Notes: generated from the sequence alone by a model not told the origin. Numbered from the stretch's first letter, positions 1 through 11,000 are shown. The stretch is DNA of 64,000 bases from Hyposmocoma kahamanoa (GCF_003589595.1 NW_020653718.1:1463586-1527585); one strand, 5' to 3'. Numbers and translations are program-made.

Positions 1-614
1 CATAACAAGTCAAACTAAACTTGACTTACGTAAACTTTGTCCCATTCTTTCTCTTAATACAAGTACACCACAAACATCTAACAGGTATAACTTGTACAAA
101 CTTTGTTGCCGCAACATTAACTCCCAAAGTATCCTAATATACCGCAAAGATACGAGTGATATGCCGCGAACAATAAACTCCAGGGAAATATTTCAAACTA
201 CTATAAACACTTGCAAAGATAATCCAAAATACGGGGAAAAGGAAAATAAAGAGAGCTCTACACTACAAGTTAACATACTTTTACCTAACGTTAATCATAA
301 TATGCCAGACAATCATACCAATTATTATATTCTTCAAGGTTTTTTTAAACACAGCAAGATCCTATACACTAAAATCATTATACTTTGTAACATTACACAT
401 TTTGATGTTAAACTTAGAGCAGTTAGTTAAAGTTCGTCAGTTACATATCATTTCTGAATATTTTTTTTAACATACTGGACTTTTCTTGCTTTGGTTTCTT
501 ACCTGTAATATGTAATCATGTCTCTTTCACCTCCCAATCGATTCGACATGAGGGTGAACTACATTAATTGATAAAAACAGCAAATTGTACTTCTAGGACA
601 CATTATTTTATTAT
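1..614. other. Unassigned AT-rich DNA
   Basis: No repeat family or protein motif recognised. A plus-strand frame of 112 codons (92-430) is open, but its product is low-complexity, rich in Ile/Asn/Lys, and matches no domain I know. I treat it as a chance frame. Confidence 0.4.
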
Positions 615-1438
615 CCGATTTCCAAAAAAGAAGGAGGTTCTCAATTCGACTGTATTTTTTTGTATGTATGTTACACGGTAACTCTATTCAAATTCAAATT
701 CAAATTCAAAGTAATCTTTATTTCATAGGCAAGCATTTATTACACTTGAAATCGTTACAATATTGGTTAAACTCTACCGCTCATTCGTAAGGCAGATTCC
801 CCTGAGAAGAATGAGCAAGAAACTCTAGGGGTTGCTCTTTGTAAATACCATTTACAATATTTTTTTTTATTTGAAACATCAGAGATCGAGACTACCCCCA
901 TGAGCTAAACGGGTACTACCACGGATTTTTGTCATCCAAATACGCAGAAGTTGTATACAGCCTTTAGTATAAAGTTTTTGTTTCACTATAGTTTTAAACC
1001 TCGTGAAAGGCAAATGTTGTATATCAACCGGAATCTTGTTATAGAAGCGTATACATTGCCCCTTAAATGATTTTTTGACTTTATGAAGACGACTATCAAG
1101 AAAAGCTAGTTTATTTCTATTCCTCGTATTAATGTTATGTCTGTCACTATTTTTCATAAAGAAATTACTATTAACATAAATTACATTTTCATAAATGTAC
1201 TGTGAGGCTAGTGTAAGAATGTGAATCAATTATTAACCGGTTTTGATGATTATTTTTTGTTTGAAAGAGGGGACCTCGGTATTGGTCGTATTTAAATTTA
1301 AAAATATTCCACCTCTAAGGGCGGCAAACTAGGGGATGAATCCGGGATCGGGCACTTTCCGGTAACCGATTTCAATAAAACTAGACAAATAGATGTAAAA
1401 CCACGAACTTTTGAAGTTGGTTTTTTAGTACTCTGTAC
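615..1438 (+). repeat. Repeat C, copy 1, split by a LINE
   Basis: The left part (615-685) has the family's hallmark 'GGAGGTTCTCAATTCGACTG' followed by a T-run and 'TATGTATGTTAC'. The right part (about 1233-1438) resumes with 'AACCGGTTTTGATGAT', 'GGGCGGCAAACTAGGGGATG' and the closing 'GGTTTTTTAGTACTCTGTA'. The same order of blocks occurs uninterrupted at 52072-52333. Between the two halves lies LINE A1, so C was here first. C has no open frame and no clear terminal inverted repeat; its class is unknown to me, although it is familiar as an abundant lepidopteran repeat. Confidence 0.75.
686..1232 (-). mobile_element. LINE A1: 3'-end fragment of a non-LTR retrotransposon
   Basis: Read on the minus strand, 879-1229 encodes the C-terminal end of an ORF2 protein, with 'LASQYIYENVIYVNSN' and 'GQCIRFYNKIP', a signature shared by CR1/Jockey-like LINEs. 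The 3' UTR follows, and the element ends at 686-710 in an AATTTG-type microsatellite tail. No reverse transcriptase core is left, so the copy is strongly 5'-truncated. It sits inside repeat C. Related copies are at 21659-22544 and 28632-28945. Confidence 0.8.
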
Positions 1439-1719
1439 TGATTTATTATTCTTAACATAAGTTGTCAGATAATATAATATTGGGGTACACGAAAGGAGCC
1501 TCCTCCCACGACGTACATTTCATTTTCTCTCTCTCTCTCACTTTCTCTCGCAACAACCGGTGAATGCCTTTGCCGTTCTCCATGATAATGCTTGCCATTA
1601 TAGTATTTGCCATCGATACAATAGGAAAAGAATATGCGTTGTCGTAATAAAGGGTTTTTAACAAGAACTTTGTTTTGTCAATCAAAATAAAACAATAAAT
1701 TTTGATGACAATGATTCAA
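1439..1719. other. Unassigned stretch
   Basis: Contains a CT-rich simple tract near 1528-1550. Nothing else recognised; the 77-codon minus frame here looks like chance. Confidence 0.35.
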
Positions 1720-2010
1720 ATTTTTATTGTGTTAAAAATAGTGAGGTTTGGCAATTATGAATGAAATACGATATGAATGAACGAATGTCCATCACGACCA
1801 CAGTTACAAATGACGATTCTTTAATCAAAGTTTTTAATCACAATTTGACAAAATGGTGGGTCTATTTCGTTAATCACGTCACGAATTTTGAGTTTTGAGG
1901 CTGCAATCGATACGGTTGGCTCCGTATATTCTCAGTCTTTAACATAACCCCATAAAAAACAATCCAGCGGCGTTAAATCACATGATCGAGCTGGCCATGA
2001 AGGCGGGAAA
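1720..2010 (-). pseudogene. Mariner/Tc1-like transposase, C-terminal relic
   Basis: On the minus strand, from about 2009 downwards, the translation reads 'PSWPARSCDLTPLDCFLWGY' then 'VKD', a stop, and 'IRDVINEIDPPFCQIVIKNF' before another stop. The 'W(P)xRSxDLTPLDxFLWGYVKD' block is the hallmark around the last catalytic Asp of DD(D/E) transposases of the mariner/Tc1 group. A downstream 'GRDGH' resembles the family's 'RGGH' tail. In-frame stops and the missing N-terminal half make it a dead fragment. The motif is seen directly; the superfamily name is from family knowledge. Confidence 0.7.
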
Positions 2011-2920
2011 TTTGGTTCGCTATAAATTCATTATTTTGGTGGCTGTGTAAGTTTTATAATTATAATATTTTATATAATAAAAAATTTATTGAGATTTATT
2101 AGGTACCTATTAATTTTTTACTCTGTATATATTGGATTATGTCGATATGCGTACTAAAATTGCGGTACTGTAATGAGTGACTACCTTTATCTTGCAAGCA
2201 AGATTTAGCTATTTCGGTGTAGCAGTCAGTCCTCTCATGTTCACATATGGCGCCATTCATAGGCAAAGTTATAGCCGTAAAGAAGGTCGGGGCAACCGCG
2301 AAGATAAGGGACATAATCCAAGTAAAGCTGCGTAACCCAAACTTTGAAGCTTTTATCTTGAAATCGTTGACAGCCAATAATGTATTTTGAGTTTATAGAC
2401 AAATTACATCTATATTTAGCAACCCAACGGTATTGTAATACAATGTGATTACTTATATCTGGTTATTATTTGAAGTTCTACTGCAGGTGAATGATTTCAC
2501 ATTGTATTTAATTTAGATATTCATTACACTCATCCATACAAAAATGCACAAAACGTTCAGAAAAAAAACGTCGTGGAAGTGAACGCGCAACGTTTTTTTC
2601 GCTCTTTTATAGCGTTTTCTGGCCAGTCCAAGGCGATTCTCTCGACTCCCTTAAGTAGCATGCTAGGGCTAAGGTAGCTTACTATTATCGGCAGAAGTAA
2701 AGATTTGATATTCAATGCACATTTGCTACGAATCCGAGATCGAAATCAACCCCTTCAATGGTAATCTAGAAGAATCAAGGCTTACAAAGGTCAGCCACGT
2801 AAACAATTACGTGAAAACTTAAAAGGAAACGAAAATTTATGTAGATGAAATAAATCGGGACTAAACGTGGTAATAGCATTATATTCCGGAAGATTTGACA
2901 TCGAGGTACACAAAGGTTAC
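2011..2920. other. Unassigned stretch, possibly LINE-derived at its right end
   Basis: A 92-codon minus frame at 2099-2377 has no recognisable motif. From about 2860 the sequence may be the degraded upstream part of the LINE G copy, since the next recognisable ORF2 motif follows at 2957. Confidence 0.3.
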
Positions 2921-2924
2921 GAGA

Positions 2925-3525
2925 CATGCTGTTTGTATCGCCAAAATTACTCTCACTTTAGACCGTTTATACCTTAAATGCCTCCGCTCCATCATGAACA
3001 TCAGATGGTTCGATCGAGCGCGTTATATCGAAATCCTGTGACGAGCCAATATCGATGGCATTGAAGCTTATTTAATGCGTCGACAGCTTCGATAGTGCGG
3101 CGAAGGGCAGACTGGTGAAACGCATCTTCTACTCTGAACTTGAGAAGGTTTGGTGGAACCCTGATGGTCAACTCTTCAGGTATAAAGATGTTCAGAAGCG
3201 ACATATGAAAAGACGCAACTTTGAGCTGTCAATGGGAAGATTTGGCAGCACTGCGCGTGAGGGATTGTGAAGAGGCAAGTTCGAAGAACGAAGTAAAGCT
3301 GAAATCGACGAGAAACGTGACGAAATAAAGGCCCGGTCACCCTGCGCTATTAACTATAATTACGTTGGCGGTGTGAATACAGCGAGTGAGTACGTGCCCT
3401 CAATATGCATGAAGGTTCACAGCGAAGATTGGCTACATTAGTTATCTTCAAACGCGTCAGTGCCATCTCAACTAGGAGTTAAAGTGGTCGTCATAACCGA
3501 ACACGGTCGAAATAGATATATGTAT
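2925..3525 (+). mobile_element. LINE G1: degraded ORF2 C-terminus
   Basis: The plus strand translates, with frameshifts, to 'LYLKCLRSIMNIRWFDRARY' and then 'RIFYSELEKVWWNPDGQLFR', 'YKDVQKRHMKRRNFE'. This order is the usual C-terminal end of one large group of insect LINE ORF2 proteins (the 'RYKD..KR..K' region). A near copy at 61975-62345 preserves the next part, including 'CPQC' of the terminal zinc-finger-like motif. The copy has several stops and frameshifts. Clade not assigned. Confidence 0.65.
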
Positions 3526-3925
3526 ATACATAAGGGTTGGCATAATTTGGATAAACTGCCGCCTGCCGGTCTATATATAATTATAGCATCTATTTTGTTT
3601 CGAAGTTGACAATTCTAAAGTAAAAGGACAATGCAATTTCGCAGTTGAGACTGAGAAAGTTGAGGCTTGTTTATTTGTGTGGAAATCGACATTGTGCTGG
3701 TTACACTTTGTTATTGGCGAAGGTGAATGGAGTTCGAATGCTCGGTAATCGTAACGGGAAAGTTTGCATTGTGACAAAGTGAAACAATGACTGAATAGAA
3801 GAAAGAGAAAGATTGACACGACGAGGTTTCGATTGGATTAAGTGATCTGTTTTGTACAAGGACCCATAATATAAATTGTTTTTCACATGTCCCTATTTAG
3901 CTGCTTTGTTTTTGTTCGTCCTGTC
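3526..3925. other. Unassigned stretch
   Basis: Two overlapping minus frames (61 and 82 codons) are present, but neither product shows a motif. No repeat match within the window was seen. Confidence 0.3.
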
Positions 3926-3929
3926 GCCT

Positions 3930-3994
3930 ATAGTAAAGGGATAGGCGGTGACATTGCGGTCAACTCATCGGGTATAATGATGTTCATTAGCGAC
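3930..3994 (+). repeat. Short fragment of LINE G
   Basis: The block reading 'GTCAACTCATC' to 'TGTTCATTAGCGAC' matches the 'YKDV' coding region of LINE G at 3168-3205 and 62010-62055. It abuts repeat F directly. Confidence 0.5.
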
Positions 3995-4405
3995 TATAGA
4001 ACAATAAATACATTAGAAGTGGTTAGTTAGGAGCTAAGGATCTATCTGAGCTCAGTCCGCCAATTCCGCTTTGTATGGTACGGTTGTGTCATTTTTTCGT
4101 GCAAATTCTCGAAAATCCTAAAAAATGCCTTATTGTGATGTTTTGGAGTGCAAAAATGATAGCCACACCAAAAATGTTACCCGTGGTTGTATTTTATATC
4201 ATCAGAAAGTCTTATAATAATGAATTTTCAATTTTCTGTTTATCTAAATATTTTTTTTGCTACAAGAAACGACACTAAAGCTTATACCCCTGCAATATGA
4301 CCGCTTCTTGTTTGGAGAACTAAATTAATAACTCCAATTCGTCGTCGTTCAGCAATGAACCGCTAGATGGCACTACCATTGTTTTTGTTCTTCCGTGGTA
4401 GCGAC
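3995..4405 (+). repeat. Repeat F, copy 1, carrying a THAP first exon
   Basis: Matches copy 4 (49333-49940) from 'CAATAAATACA.TAGAAGTGG' through 'CTGAGCTCAGTCC', the short coding segment, 'TTCAATTTTCTGTTTATC', 'CCGCTAGATGGCA' and the end 'TACCATTGTTTTT'. From the ATG at 4125 it encodes 'MPYCDVLECKND' and on to 'GCILYHQ' (about 4125-4204). This is the N-terminus of a THAP zinc finger with its first two Cys (C-x4-C), but the later Cys and His are absent. The same coding block, more decayed, is in copies 2 and 3. Other copies read TTAAGT just after the block, which looks like a decayed GTAAGT splice donor, so I infer the repeat holds promoter, exon 1 and the start of an intron of an ancestral THAP-type transposon gene. 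Confidence 0.65.
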
Positions 4406-4902
4406 GTAATGACTAGATGCAACAATGAGCCGTTGTTGATACGGGAATGCAGAGTGTATGGAGAGAAAGATCTTTTCTTCGTTTTTATCAGTACTGAATA
4501 TAATGAAACATAAAAATAGAATACAGAATTATTGGTATTCAGAACAACTCTTCGACAAAATTCTTAGGATACAGGTTCCCTTTAATTTCTGCCTTAGGAT
4601 TGTCTCAAATGCATAAAGCAATAAGCAATATAATATAGAACATATTAATTATCGGATAGAGTGTAAGGTTTTTTAATAAGCACATACAATAACAAAAGAG
4701 TAAAGCGGCGGCGTACCAACGTTGCATACTATTCATTTTATCGTGCACAAGATAAAGTTTATGTTGCGTTGCTCGTTTTAATGCAGTACAGCGTTGCGTC
4801 GCGTCCTTTATGTGTTGTAATATTTTAATGTTTATTTTGTGCTTTATATATTATATATTTATTTTTAGTAGTGTATTTAGTGTCAGTATTGTTTTATATT
4901 TA
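4406..4902. other. Unassigned stretch
   Basis: No motif or repeat match recognised. Contains a short G+C-richer patch near 4700-4805 ('GCGGCGGCGTACC', 'GTTGCGTCGCGTCC'). Confidence 0.35.
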
Positions 4903-5145
4903 GTATACTGCCACCTTACCTATTTCTGCCGCCAAGCAATAATATCAGCATTACTGTGTTCCGGTTTTGAAGGGCACATGAGACTTGTCAACTTATGTCT
5001 CAGGGTGACGGGCGCAGTGGTAGTGTCTCTCAGATTTTTGCTATTTAAAGCTCTAAGTGGCACTGCAACTGTTATGGACAGACGTGTAGCTTACCATCAT
5101 GCTCACGACTTGTCACTGATATCACTTGATATTGTAAAAAAAACG
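4903..5145 (+). mobile_element. Retroposon B, copy 1
   Basis: Starts in the 5' region ('ACTGCCACCTTACCTATTTC') and contains the family landmarks 'GCCGCCAAGCA', a small hairpin 'CAATAATATCAGCATTACTG', 'CTCAGGGTGACGGGCGCAG', 'GGCACTGCAACTGTTATGGA' and ends in 'CACTTGATATTGTAAAAAAA'. The A-rich 3' end and the 5'-truncated copies elsewhere show spread by retroposition. The 116-codon frame running through it is incidental. Confidence 0.75.
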
Positions 5146-5355
5146 CACGATAATTTTTAGCATGTTTCTTACCATAACGGGCTATGGTAGATTATCAGCG
5201 AGGACTGTATAATGTATATAATGCTCTGTAGCTGATATATGTTTGCTCACGTTAAACAATGTCGGGGTGATAAGTAGGTATGCAAATAAGCATTAATCGC
5301 GTTTATTCCCGATTTATAATCCCTAAAGCTGAGCCATAGAACTGAATACGTGTTT
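5146..5355. other. Unassigned stretch
   Basis: Nothing recognised between repeat B copy 1 and the LINE tail that starts at 5356. Confidence 0.3.
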
Positions 5356-6128
5356 GTTTTATTTATTTATTTAAACTTCATTGGACACAAGATAGTACAA
5401 ATAGCGTACTTAATGCAATCACTCGTTCTCTACCAGTCAACCCTGTACCCAGACAAAACAATTAACAAGGGTGCATAACGTAACAATTTTTTTCCTCAAC
5501 AAAATACATTGTGTTGAAAAAACAATACAATTGCAATTTAAAACAAACATCAAATCGTCTGCTTAAAGGTAAAACCTCATAAACGACATTTTCTACAAAA
5601 AAATCTCCAAATTATGTACCAGTTGTAAGAAATTCACCATCTATCTGAAGTTAAAACTTTTATTAAGCTTATAGTTTTTTGGTTATTGAGTTTTACGTGC
5701 AGAAAGATAGTGATGATTTGATGGTGATTTCTTACCATAGCTATACAATTTATGTGATTTTACCTTTAAACAGACGAAATACAAAATAATAAGAGACCGA
5801 ACATAATTTAATTTAACTTTGCATTAATGAACTGTTAATCATTAATGCAAAGTAATGATAATAATAATAATACAATAATAATAACAATGTCAAATTAGTT
5901 ATCCTTATCACGTTTAAATATAAATTAAAGTCAAATGCCTCCAACAACAAATTCATCAATGCAATAAAATGTTTTTTCCAACAAGAAATGTTTCAAATTC
6001 TTTTTCAATGACATATGATCCTGTGTTATTTTAAGTTCAGCAGGGATACTATTAAACATTTTTATTGTTTGGTATCTATCAATTAAAAAACAGATACGGT
6101 CAAAATCTATAAGATATAATAATATGTT
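5356..6128 (-). mobile_element. LINE 3' end with TTTA tail
   Basis: The minus-strand 3' end is a (TTTA)n tail at 5356-5375 followed by UTR ('AACTTCATTGGACACAAG' on the plus strand). Reading the minus strand near 6090-5940 gives 'MFNSIPAELKITQDHMSLKK' and 'LLEKTFYCIDEF', the standard C-terminal 'FN.(I/L)P...(F/L)K..LK..LL..' end of Jockey/CR1-like ORF2 proteins. Strongly 5'-truncated. The UTR is unusually long (about 560 bp), so a second inserted segment cannot be excluded. Confidence 0.6.
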
Positions 6129-6239
6129 TGTTTTTTTTTCGTTATAGTAAATACATACGGAAGGAAATTTCGAAGAAAGAGTTAGTAAAAATTAAGAAAA
6201 GGAGTTATATGCTGTGGTGAAGAATGATGTGGTGTAGTT

Positions 6240-6525
6240 TAACGTAAAACGAAGGTCGATGACGTGGGTAATCGCATCACGAGGTTAAGGTAGAAGCGGG
6301 CGGGACATTTGACTAGACGAGAAGACGGACGGTGGACCAAAGCACTCACGGAATGTTGGCCAAAAGGAGCAAAAAGGCCACTGGGCAGATCACCAGCCCG
6401 ATGGTCTGACGATATTGTCAGATTTGCGGGATCGCGCTGGATGCGAATGGCGCAGAATCCAAAACATTGGCGCAATAAAGAAGAGGCCTGTTCCCAGCAG
6501 TGGCTTGATGTTGGCTGACCATAAT
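6240..6525 (+). mobile_element. LINE ORF2 C-terminal fragment
   Basis: The plus strand reads 'MTRREDGRWTKALTECWPKG', 'AKRPLGRSPARWSDDIVRFA', 'GSRWMRMAQNPKHWRNKEEA'. This is the very common C-terminal 'GRP..RW.DDI...AG..W...AQ' end of endonuclease-type LINE ORF2 proteins in insects. No RT core is left. A related but different copy is at 41865-42062 on the same strand. Confidence 0.75.
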
Positions 6526-7316
6526 GATGATGACGAAGAATGACACCCCAAATCCAGTACATTATATATTATTATAACGCAAAAAACTAAAAGATACAAT
6601 GGTGGTTAGATTATTGAAAGGCGACTAATGACGATAATGTACAATAAAAGACTTTTATTATAAAATAGTAAAATTGTCATACAATAAAACTCGGAGTACA
6701 CTCAAAGATGCAATCAATTTTATACAATTGATACTTGCCTTCGACGTATCTACGAAATACAATTCTTGTACGAAGCTTCTACATACCTTAAAGACCAAAT
6801 TGCATAGGAAAATACATTTGAAATTTACGAAGATATTCAAATGAAACATGTGAGCAAAATCGTGACTAACTCCTTGGAAATATGATAAAGTAGATCATTT
6901 TGAATCATTGTTACCATACGCTTCGAGATTTCACAATTCTTGAGAAGACAGGATTTTATTTGAATGATAGTTTGCTCGAACTGGTAATATGGTAGCTGTA
7001 GCTATGCCAGTTGATATTACCAGGTAAATTATAGAAGAGCCATTAATGTTAAAATTTTAATACATTCAAAAGAGGATGTCAGGATCATAGCAAATGGTGT
7101 TTTTAGCATAGTATAATAAACCAAAGTATGGCAACTCCTGCCTGTTTGGTGCATCAATGTCATAAATCATTACACAATGTCAAAATCATGTACATAAATT
7201 TCCTTTATTTTTTCCATCCTCTAAGAAATTTCCTAAACTTCACTCGGAGCATAGAGCTGTCACATTATTATTTTTAACGTCGTGGTTAATACGTTTCATT
7301 ATTTTCATAATATACT
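6526..7316. other. Unassigned stretch
   Basis: No repeat or protein match seen. A loose inverted repeat occurs near 6980-7023 ('CTGGTAATAT' ... 'ATATTACCAG'), too short to call an element. Confidence 0.35.
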
Positions 7317-7862
7317 GGTAAGGTACAATAAAAGTTTAAATACTAAAAAGTAAAACTAGGATTTTAAATTATATGAATAAAATTTGGTCCCCGCGGCAGG
7401 GTACCCAAGATGCTGGCAGCGTTCCCCCTTTTTATGGCTGTGCTAATGCGTTGAGCAAAGTAGCTGCCGGCTCTTGGGCCTTTTGGTGAAAATTTTGTAC
7501 AGATGAAGGGCACCAGAACCCCACGGGCTAAGGGTTTTAACTCCAAAGTTTGTAAATGGGTAGTCGGAGCCGTAGTCCTGGTACTTATTATTTTTATTCT
7601 ATCCGCCAGCTTAGCTACGGATCCAGCCTTCTTGCTTGTGTGCTGGACGTGGGAAGGGGCAAGTGTGTCGGCAAACATGGCGTCCCATACCAGTGTCCGG
7701 CCCATACGCCAAGGGATGAGAGTCATTCCGTCCGGGCGTTTGCCATCTGTTCGCGTCATGTCGCTTAACTCGAGTATAGCGGGCACGTTGACCGTGGCTA
7801 AAGCCCGGATGATGTCGTTGAGGGCTGCATATCGGGAGATACAACCGACGCGCAGCTGGCAG
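7317..7862 (-). mobile_element. LINE I1: ORF C-terminus and 3' end
   Basis: The minus strand is open from about 7862 to a stop near 7364 and encodes 'VPAILELSDMTRTDGKRPDG', 'MTLIPWRMGRTLVWDA', 'DTLAPSHVQHTSKKAG', 'AGSYFAQRISTAIKRGNAAS', 'ILGTLPRGPNF'. I recognise this as the C-terminal region of an ORF recurring in invertebrate LINE-type elements, but cannot assign the clade. The middle is divergent and probably frameshifted. The 3' UTR ends near 7317. The last ~130 bp recur at 33093-33225. Higher G+C than its surroundings supports an inserted origin. Confidence 0.6.
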
Positions 7863-8034
7863 GAAAGATATTATTTTAGTTGTACCTATAATTTGAAAAA
7901 AGTAGCCATCATAGTAATTTCGTGCTATATTGAAATAACCTTTGTCAAATTCAATACTCACAAATTAAAAAACTATTATTATCCAGAATCTCGATTGTGG
8001 TAGAAATGAAAAGCGAGTATATAATGATTAGAAC
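7863..8034. other. Short unassigned spacer
   Basis: AT-rich, between two oppositely oriented LINE fragments; nothing recognised. Confidence 0.3.
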
Positions 8035-8765
8035 CTACGACAAATCTGGCAGGTTACATACACCGCACGGTAGCATTTGAGGGTAGCTTCCGCCATCAGG
8101 CTACAAAGTGCTGGAATAATATTCCTTCAATAAGATCTGTGCATACTAAGTTTACCTTTAGGAAACACATTAAAGAGGTTATTTTACGCAAACAAAATCT
8201 TGGTATTCCGAAGCACTTTGAGTCTATGGTATTGCTACCTTCCATCAAAATTTTATTTTATTAACTCCTATTAATCTAACACAAACATTATTATTACTAT
8301 GTGGACATAAACTAACAGTACTAGCCATAACATTAAATGTGATTCTATAAACATTTAATTCTTTTGATATACCCTATTACGCACTCACTGCCGCGCAGCG
8401 GTTTCGCCGTTTTCTGCTTTTCTCGGGCGTAGCAGAATATCAGTATACGTTGCTCTAATTGAACAGCAATTACACTAAGCTACGGCCGTTTTATCACCAC
8501 AGCGCACACATGCAGTGCGTTGCGAGCTTTTGTTGTAATGCCTTACATATTTCTGTGTTTGTACTTCTTGTTATTTGATCTTTTGTTTTTTAAATTTAAA
8601 AAATAATGATATTTTGTTTTAATGCTTATATTGTATTTATTGTAGTGTTACTTTTTTGTAATATTGTTTTTTTGGATTAGTTTTTTTATTTATTTTTGTT
8701 TGTTTATGTGTATTGCGTGCATGTGTTTTGTGATAAATAAACCATTTATTTATACATATATATAT
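8035..8765 (+). mobile_element. LINE 3' end (ORF2 tail plus UTR)
   Basis: Around 8085-8260 the plus strand encodes 'SFRHQATKCWNNIPSIRSVH', 'TKFTFRKHIKEVILRK', the usual 'FR..A...WN.IP..(I/L)R....F(R/K)...K' C-terminal end of Jockey/Daphne-like ORF2. It lacks a start and any RT core. A long T-rich UTR follows and ends with 'GATAAATAAACCATTTATTT', which has the look of a polyadenylated LINE terminus. Confidence 0.6.
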
Positions 8766-9019
8766 CTATTTGATTTCGGTTCACGAAAATTGTTAAGCCC
8801 AACCAAAAGGCTTAGGAAAGATAAATATAGTAATATTGATTTAATAAATGTGTCAGACAACTACGTTAATTACCTGATCTCAAACTAAAGACGTGACGTA
8901 ATTGTAATGTACTAAAGTGCATATTATTGCATGGTATTGGATTAAAGTACAGCTTACGATTAGCAATACAATATTGATAAAGACACGTAACGTTCGCAAG
9001 ACACTATAATTATAAAGCT
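8766..9019. other. Unassigned stretch
   Basis: Nothing recognised; may belong to the decayed LINE that shows its RT motif just downstream. Confidence 0.25.
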
Positions 9020-9075
9020 TTGGTGTAGGGCAGGGTAGCGTTTCGGGTCCTTTGTTGTTCTTGTTACACGTTAGT
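9020..9075 (+). pseudogene. Trace of LINE reverse transcriptase (motif B region)
   Basis: The plus strand reads 'GVGQGSVSGPLLFLLHVS', a decayed form of the RT signature 'G(V/I)PQGSVLGP(L/T)LF'. No matching upstream or downstream RT motif is intact; the YADD/FADD motif expected about 40 residues later is not visible. The fragment is short, but the motif is specific. Confidence 0.5.
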
Positions 9076-9689
9076 GTATTTTATTTGCTATCATTTCGCT
9101 GTTCACATAAAATGATTTTGAAAATCACGTTAGAATTGCCTCTTTTATGTTACAGCATTTCCCTCCTCTTCTTTTCAAATTTATATCAGGCACCCAAAGT
9201 GTATTTATTTTCAAAGGCAAAGTAATAAAATTCTTATCACTGACTCTATAAAAAAATCCACCGATAAAATGTATCAGATTGGTGACAAATAAGCGTGTAA
9301 GTTATACCCCGGGACGGTGCAAGCTCGATACTATCTTTTATTTATGTCCATGCCCGCATCTCTTACTGTTCTATCTACTGGTACATTATGTAGGTTTCAT
9401 CCTGTTTTTTTTTTTCAAATTTATTAGCCCTACACTTCGCGTTCATGTGTAATTGAAACAGATTAAAATCAAAACTCCGTCTTTATTTGTATGTAATAAA
9501 GATGTCAAATTGTTAAAACTTTGTCAGGGTCTATTCGTGTAATAATTTTGACAAATCAAATCTTAAATCTTCTAAGTAATTGTAACCTAACATTTTTACA
9601 AGATTAATATGACGTTGACCCCTTTGTAGATAAAAAGCATTCTTTCCAGTCAAATATTAAAGAATTAATTTTCAAACGCGATGCGTAAA
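9076..9689. other. Unassigned, probably decayed LINE
   Basis: Lies between the RT trace and an (AAAT)n-tailed end on the same strand; the distance fits one decayed LINE, but I see no further coding motif. Confidence 0.25.
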
Positions 9690-10091
9690 AAAAAAGGTTC
9701 ACTTATTTTGCTCATTAATTTATTCATTTCTTTTATAGTTATAGTTTGATATTTTTATAATGTTAGAAGTATTTATGATTTATGATTTAGTGTTAAGTTA
9801 TATTCATATGTAGGTATAGTGTATAATACTTATTAATATTAAGTTTTATTGTGTATAGTAAGTATTGTTTGTACGTAAGTGTACGTATTTAGTTTACTTA
9901 AATTGTTTCACAATTATATGTATGTATATAATCTGTATAATTATTTATCACGCTTATGGACACCCCGTGCTCTGTTTTTATTTTAATGTATAAATCGATG
10001 ATAACTGTTACTGGCTTTGTAATATGTAATTTAATTTTTTGTAACCTATCATTATTGCTGTTGTTATCCCAAATAAATAAATAAATAAATA
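9690..10091 (+). mobile_element. Probable LINE 3' end with AAAT tail
   Basis: Long AT-rich UTR-like region ending in (AAAT)n at 10073-10091, preceded by 'TTGTTATCCCAAATAAAT'. A tandem tail of this kind is how several LINEs in this window end. No coding motif supports it, so this is inference. Confidence 0.35.
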
Positions 10092-10710
10092 GCAATTTTG
10101 ATTTAATATAATTTCCTAAAGTAAAAGTAACTGATACAAAAAATTGGCAATAAGGATAAAAATATATTTTAATATTAAAAGAAATTATTTATAGATAACA
10201 ATGTTATATGTTACTAGTCAGTGGTTATAGCTACCATTCAACATTTCTAATAATACTATATTAATTAAGGAAAAGACACTTTAATCATGTATTCCTTGTC
10301 CATTTAACAATGGCGCTAATATTTATTTTATTTCGACTGAACTTCAGTAACTCAAAAGGGTCGTTGTAAAACTACAACTACACTATATTTATATTGCCTT
10401 TGAATGTTAACGTGATGATGAAGTCTCTGTTCGTAAGCTTCATCGTACGTTTTTATAACATGTTTCCACGGGCTCTATATCCAAAGCGCTATGCAGATCC
10501 TCATTTCATATATACAGGAGCAACCACAATTAATTGTCCTGGGTTGATAAATTTCATATTTTAATTAAATGGTGTATTAAAACGTAATTCTACCTTTAAT
10601 TCTTCTAGTTAATGTATAATGGGCGCGTCTTGATTTGTGTGTGGTGTGTTTTTTTCCCCTTCGGTAGGTAAGCTTGTTGTTGGATATAGCTGCCAGCCTT
10701 CTCTTTAACG
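10092..10710. other. Unassigned stretch
   Basis: No motif or within-window repeat recognised. The last ~100 bases may be the 3' UTR of the minus-strand LINE that follows. Confidence 0.3.
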
Positions 10711-11000
10711 TAGTTATTCTTGATAATTACTTCGGTGGCGCAGTGACCCAAAATGGATATTGACCTCTGACACCAGCTTTTGCCACGCCTCTCGATTCTG
10801 AGCCTGCTCCGTCCAGCCACTAGCACCGAGGTCCTTGAGGTTTTTCTGGACTTCGCCGCTCCAACGGCACTTAAGATGTCCAAGCGGTTGGCGTCCACTT
10901 GGTTGTCCCAAATAAATTCTCTTCGCGACACGATCCTCTCACATTTTGTACACGCGTACAAGACACATCGGTCTCGCAGCTTTAGTTTCTCCCACAATAT
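10711..11000 (-). mobile_element. LINE ORF2 C-terminus (RTE-like)
   Basis: The minus strand encodes 'EDRVAKRIYLGQPSGRQPLG', 'HLKCRWSGEVQKNLKDLGAS', 'GWTEQAQNREAWQKLVSE', 'HFGSLRHRS'. The 'G.RP.GR...RW...V..DL..L...W...AQDR..W..LV' order is the C-terminal signature of RTE/Proto-like insect LINEs. The reading frame is open for at least 65 codons but is truncated upstream. Confidence 0.7.

Noticed and set aside
92..430. 112-codon open frame
   Set aside because: Low-complexity AT-rich product, no motif, no splice or promoter context.
7503..8003. 166-codon plus-strand frame, the longest on that strand locally
   Set aside because: Antisense to the LINE I1 coding region, which has the recognisable protein; the downstream half is plain AT-rich sequence.
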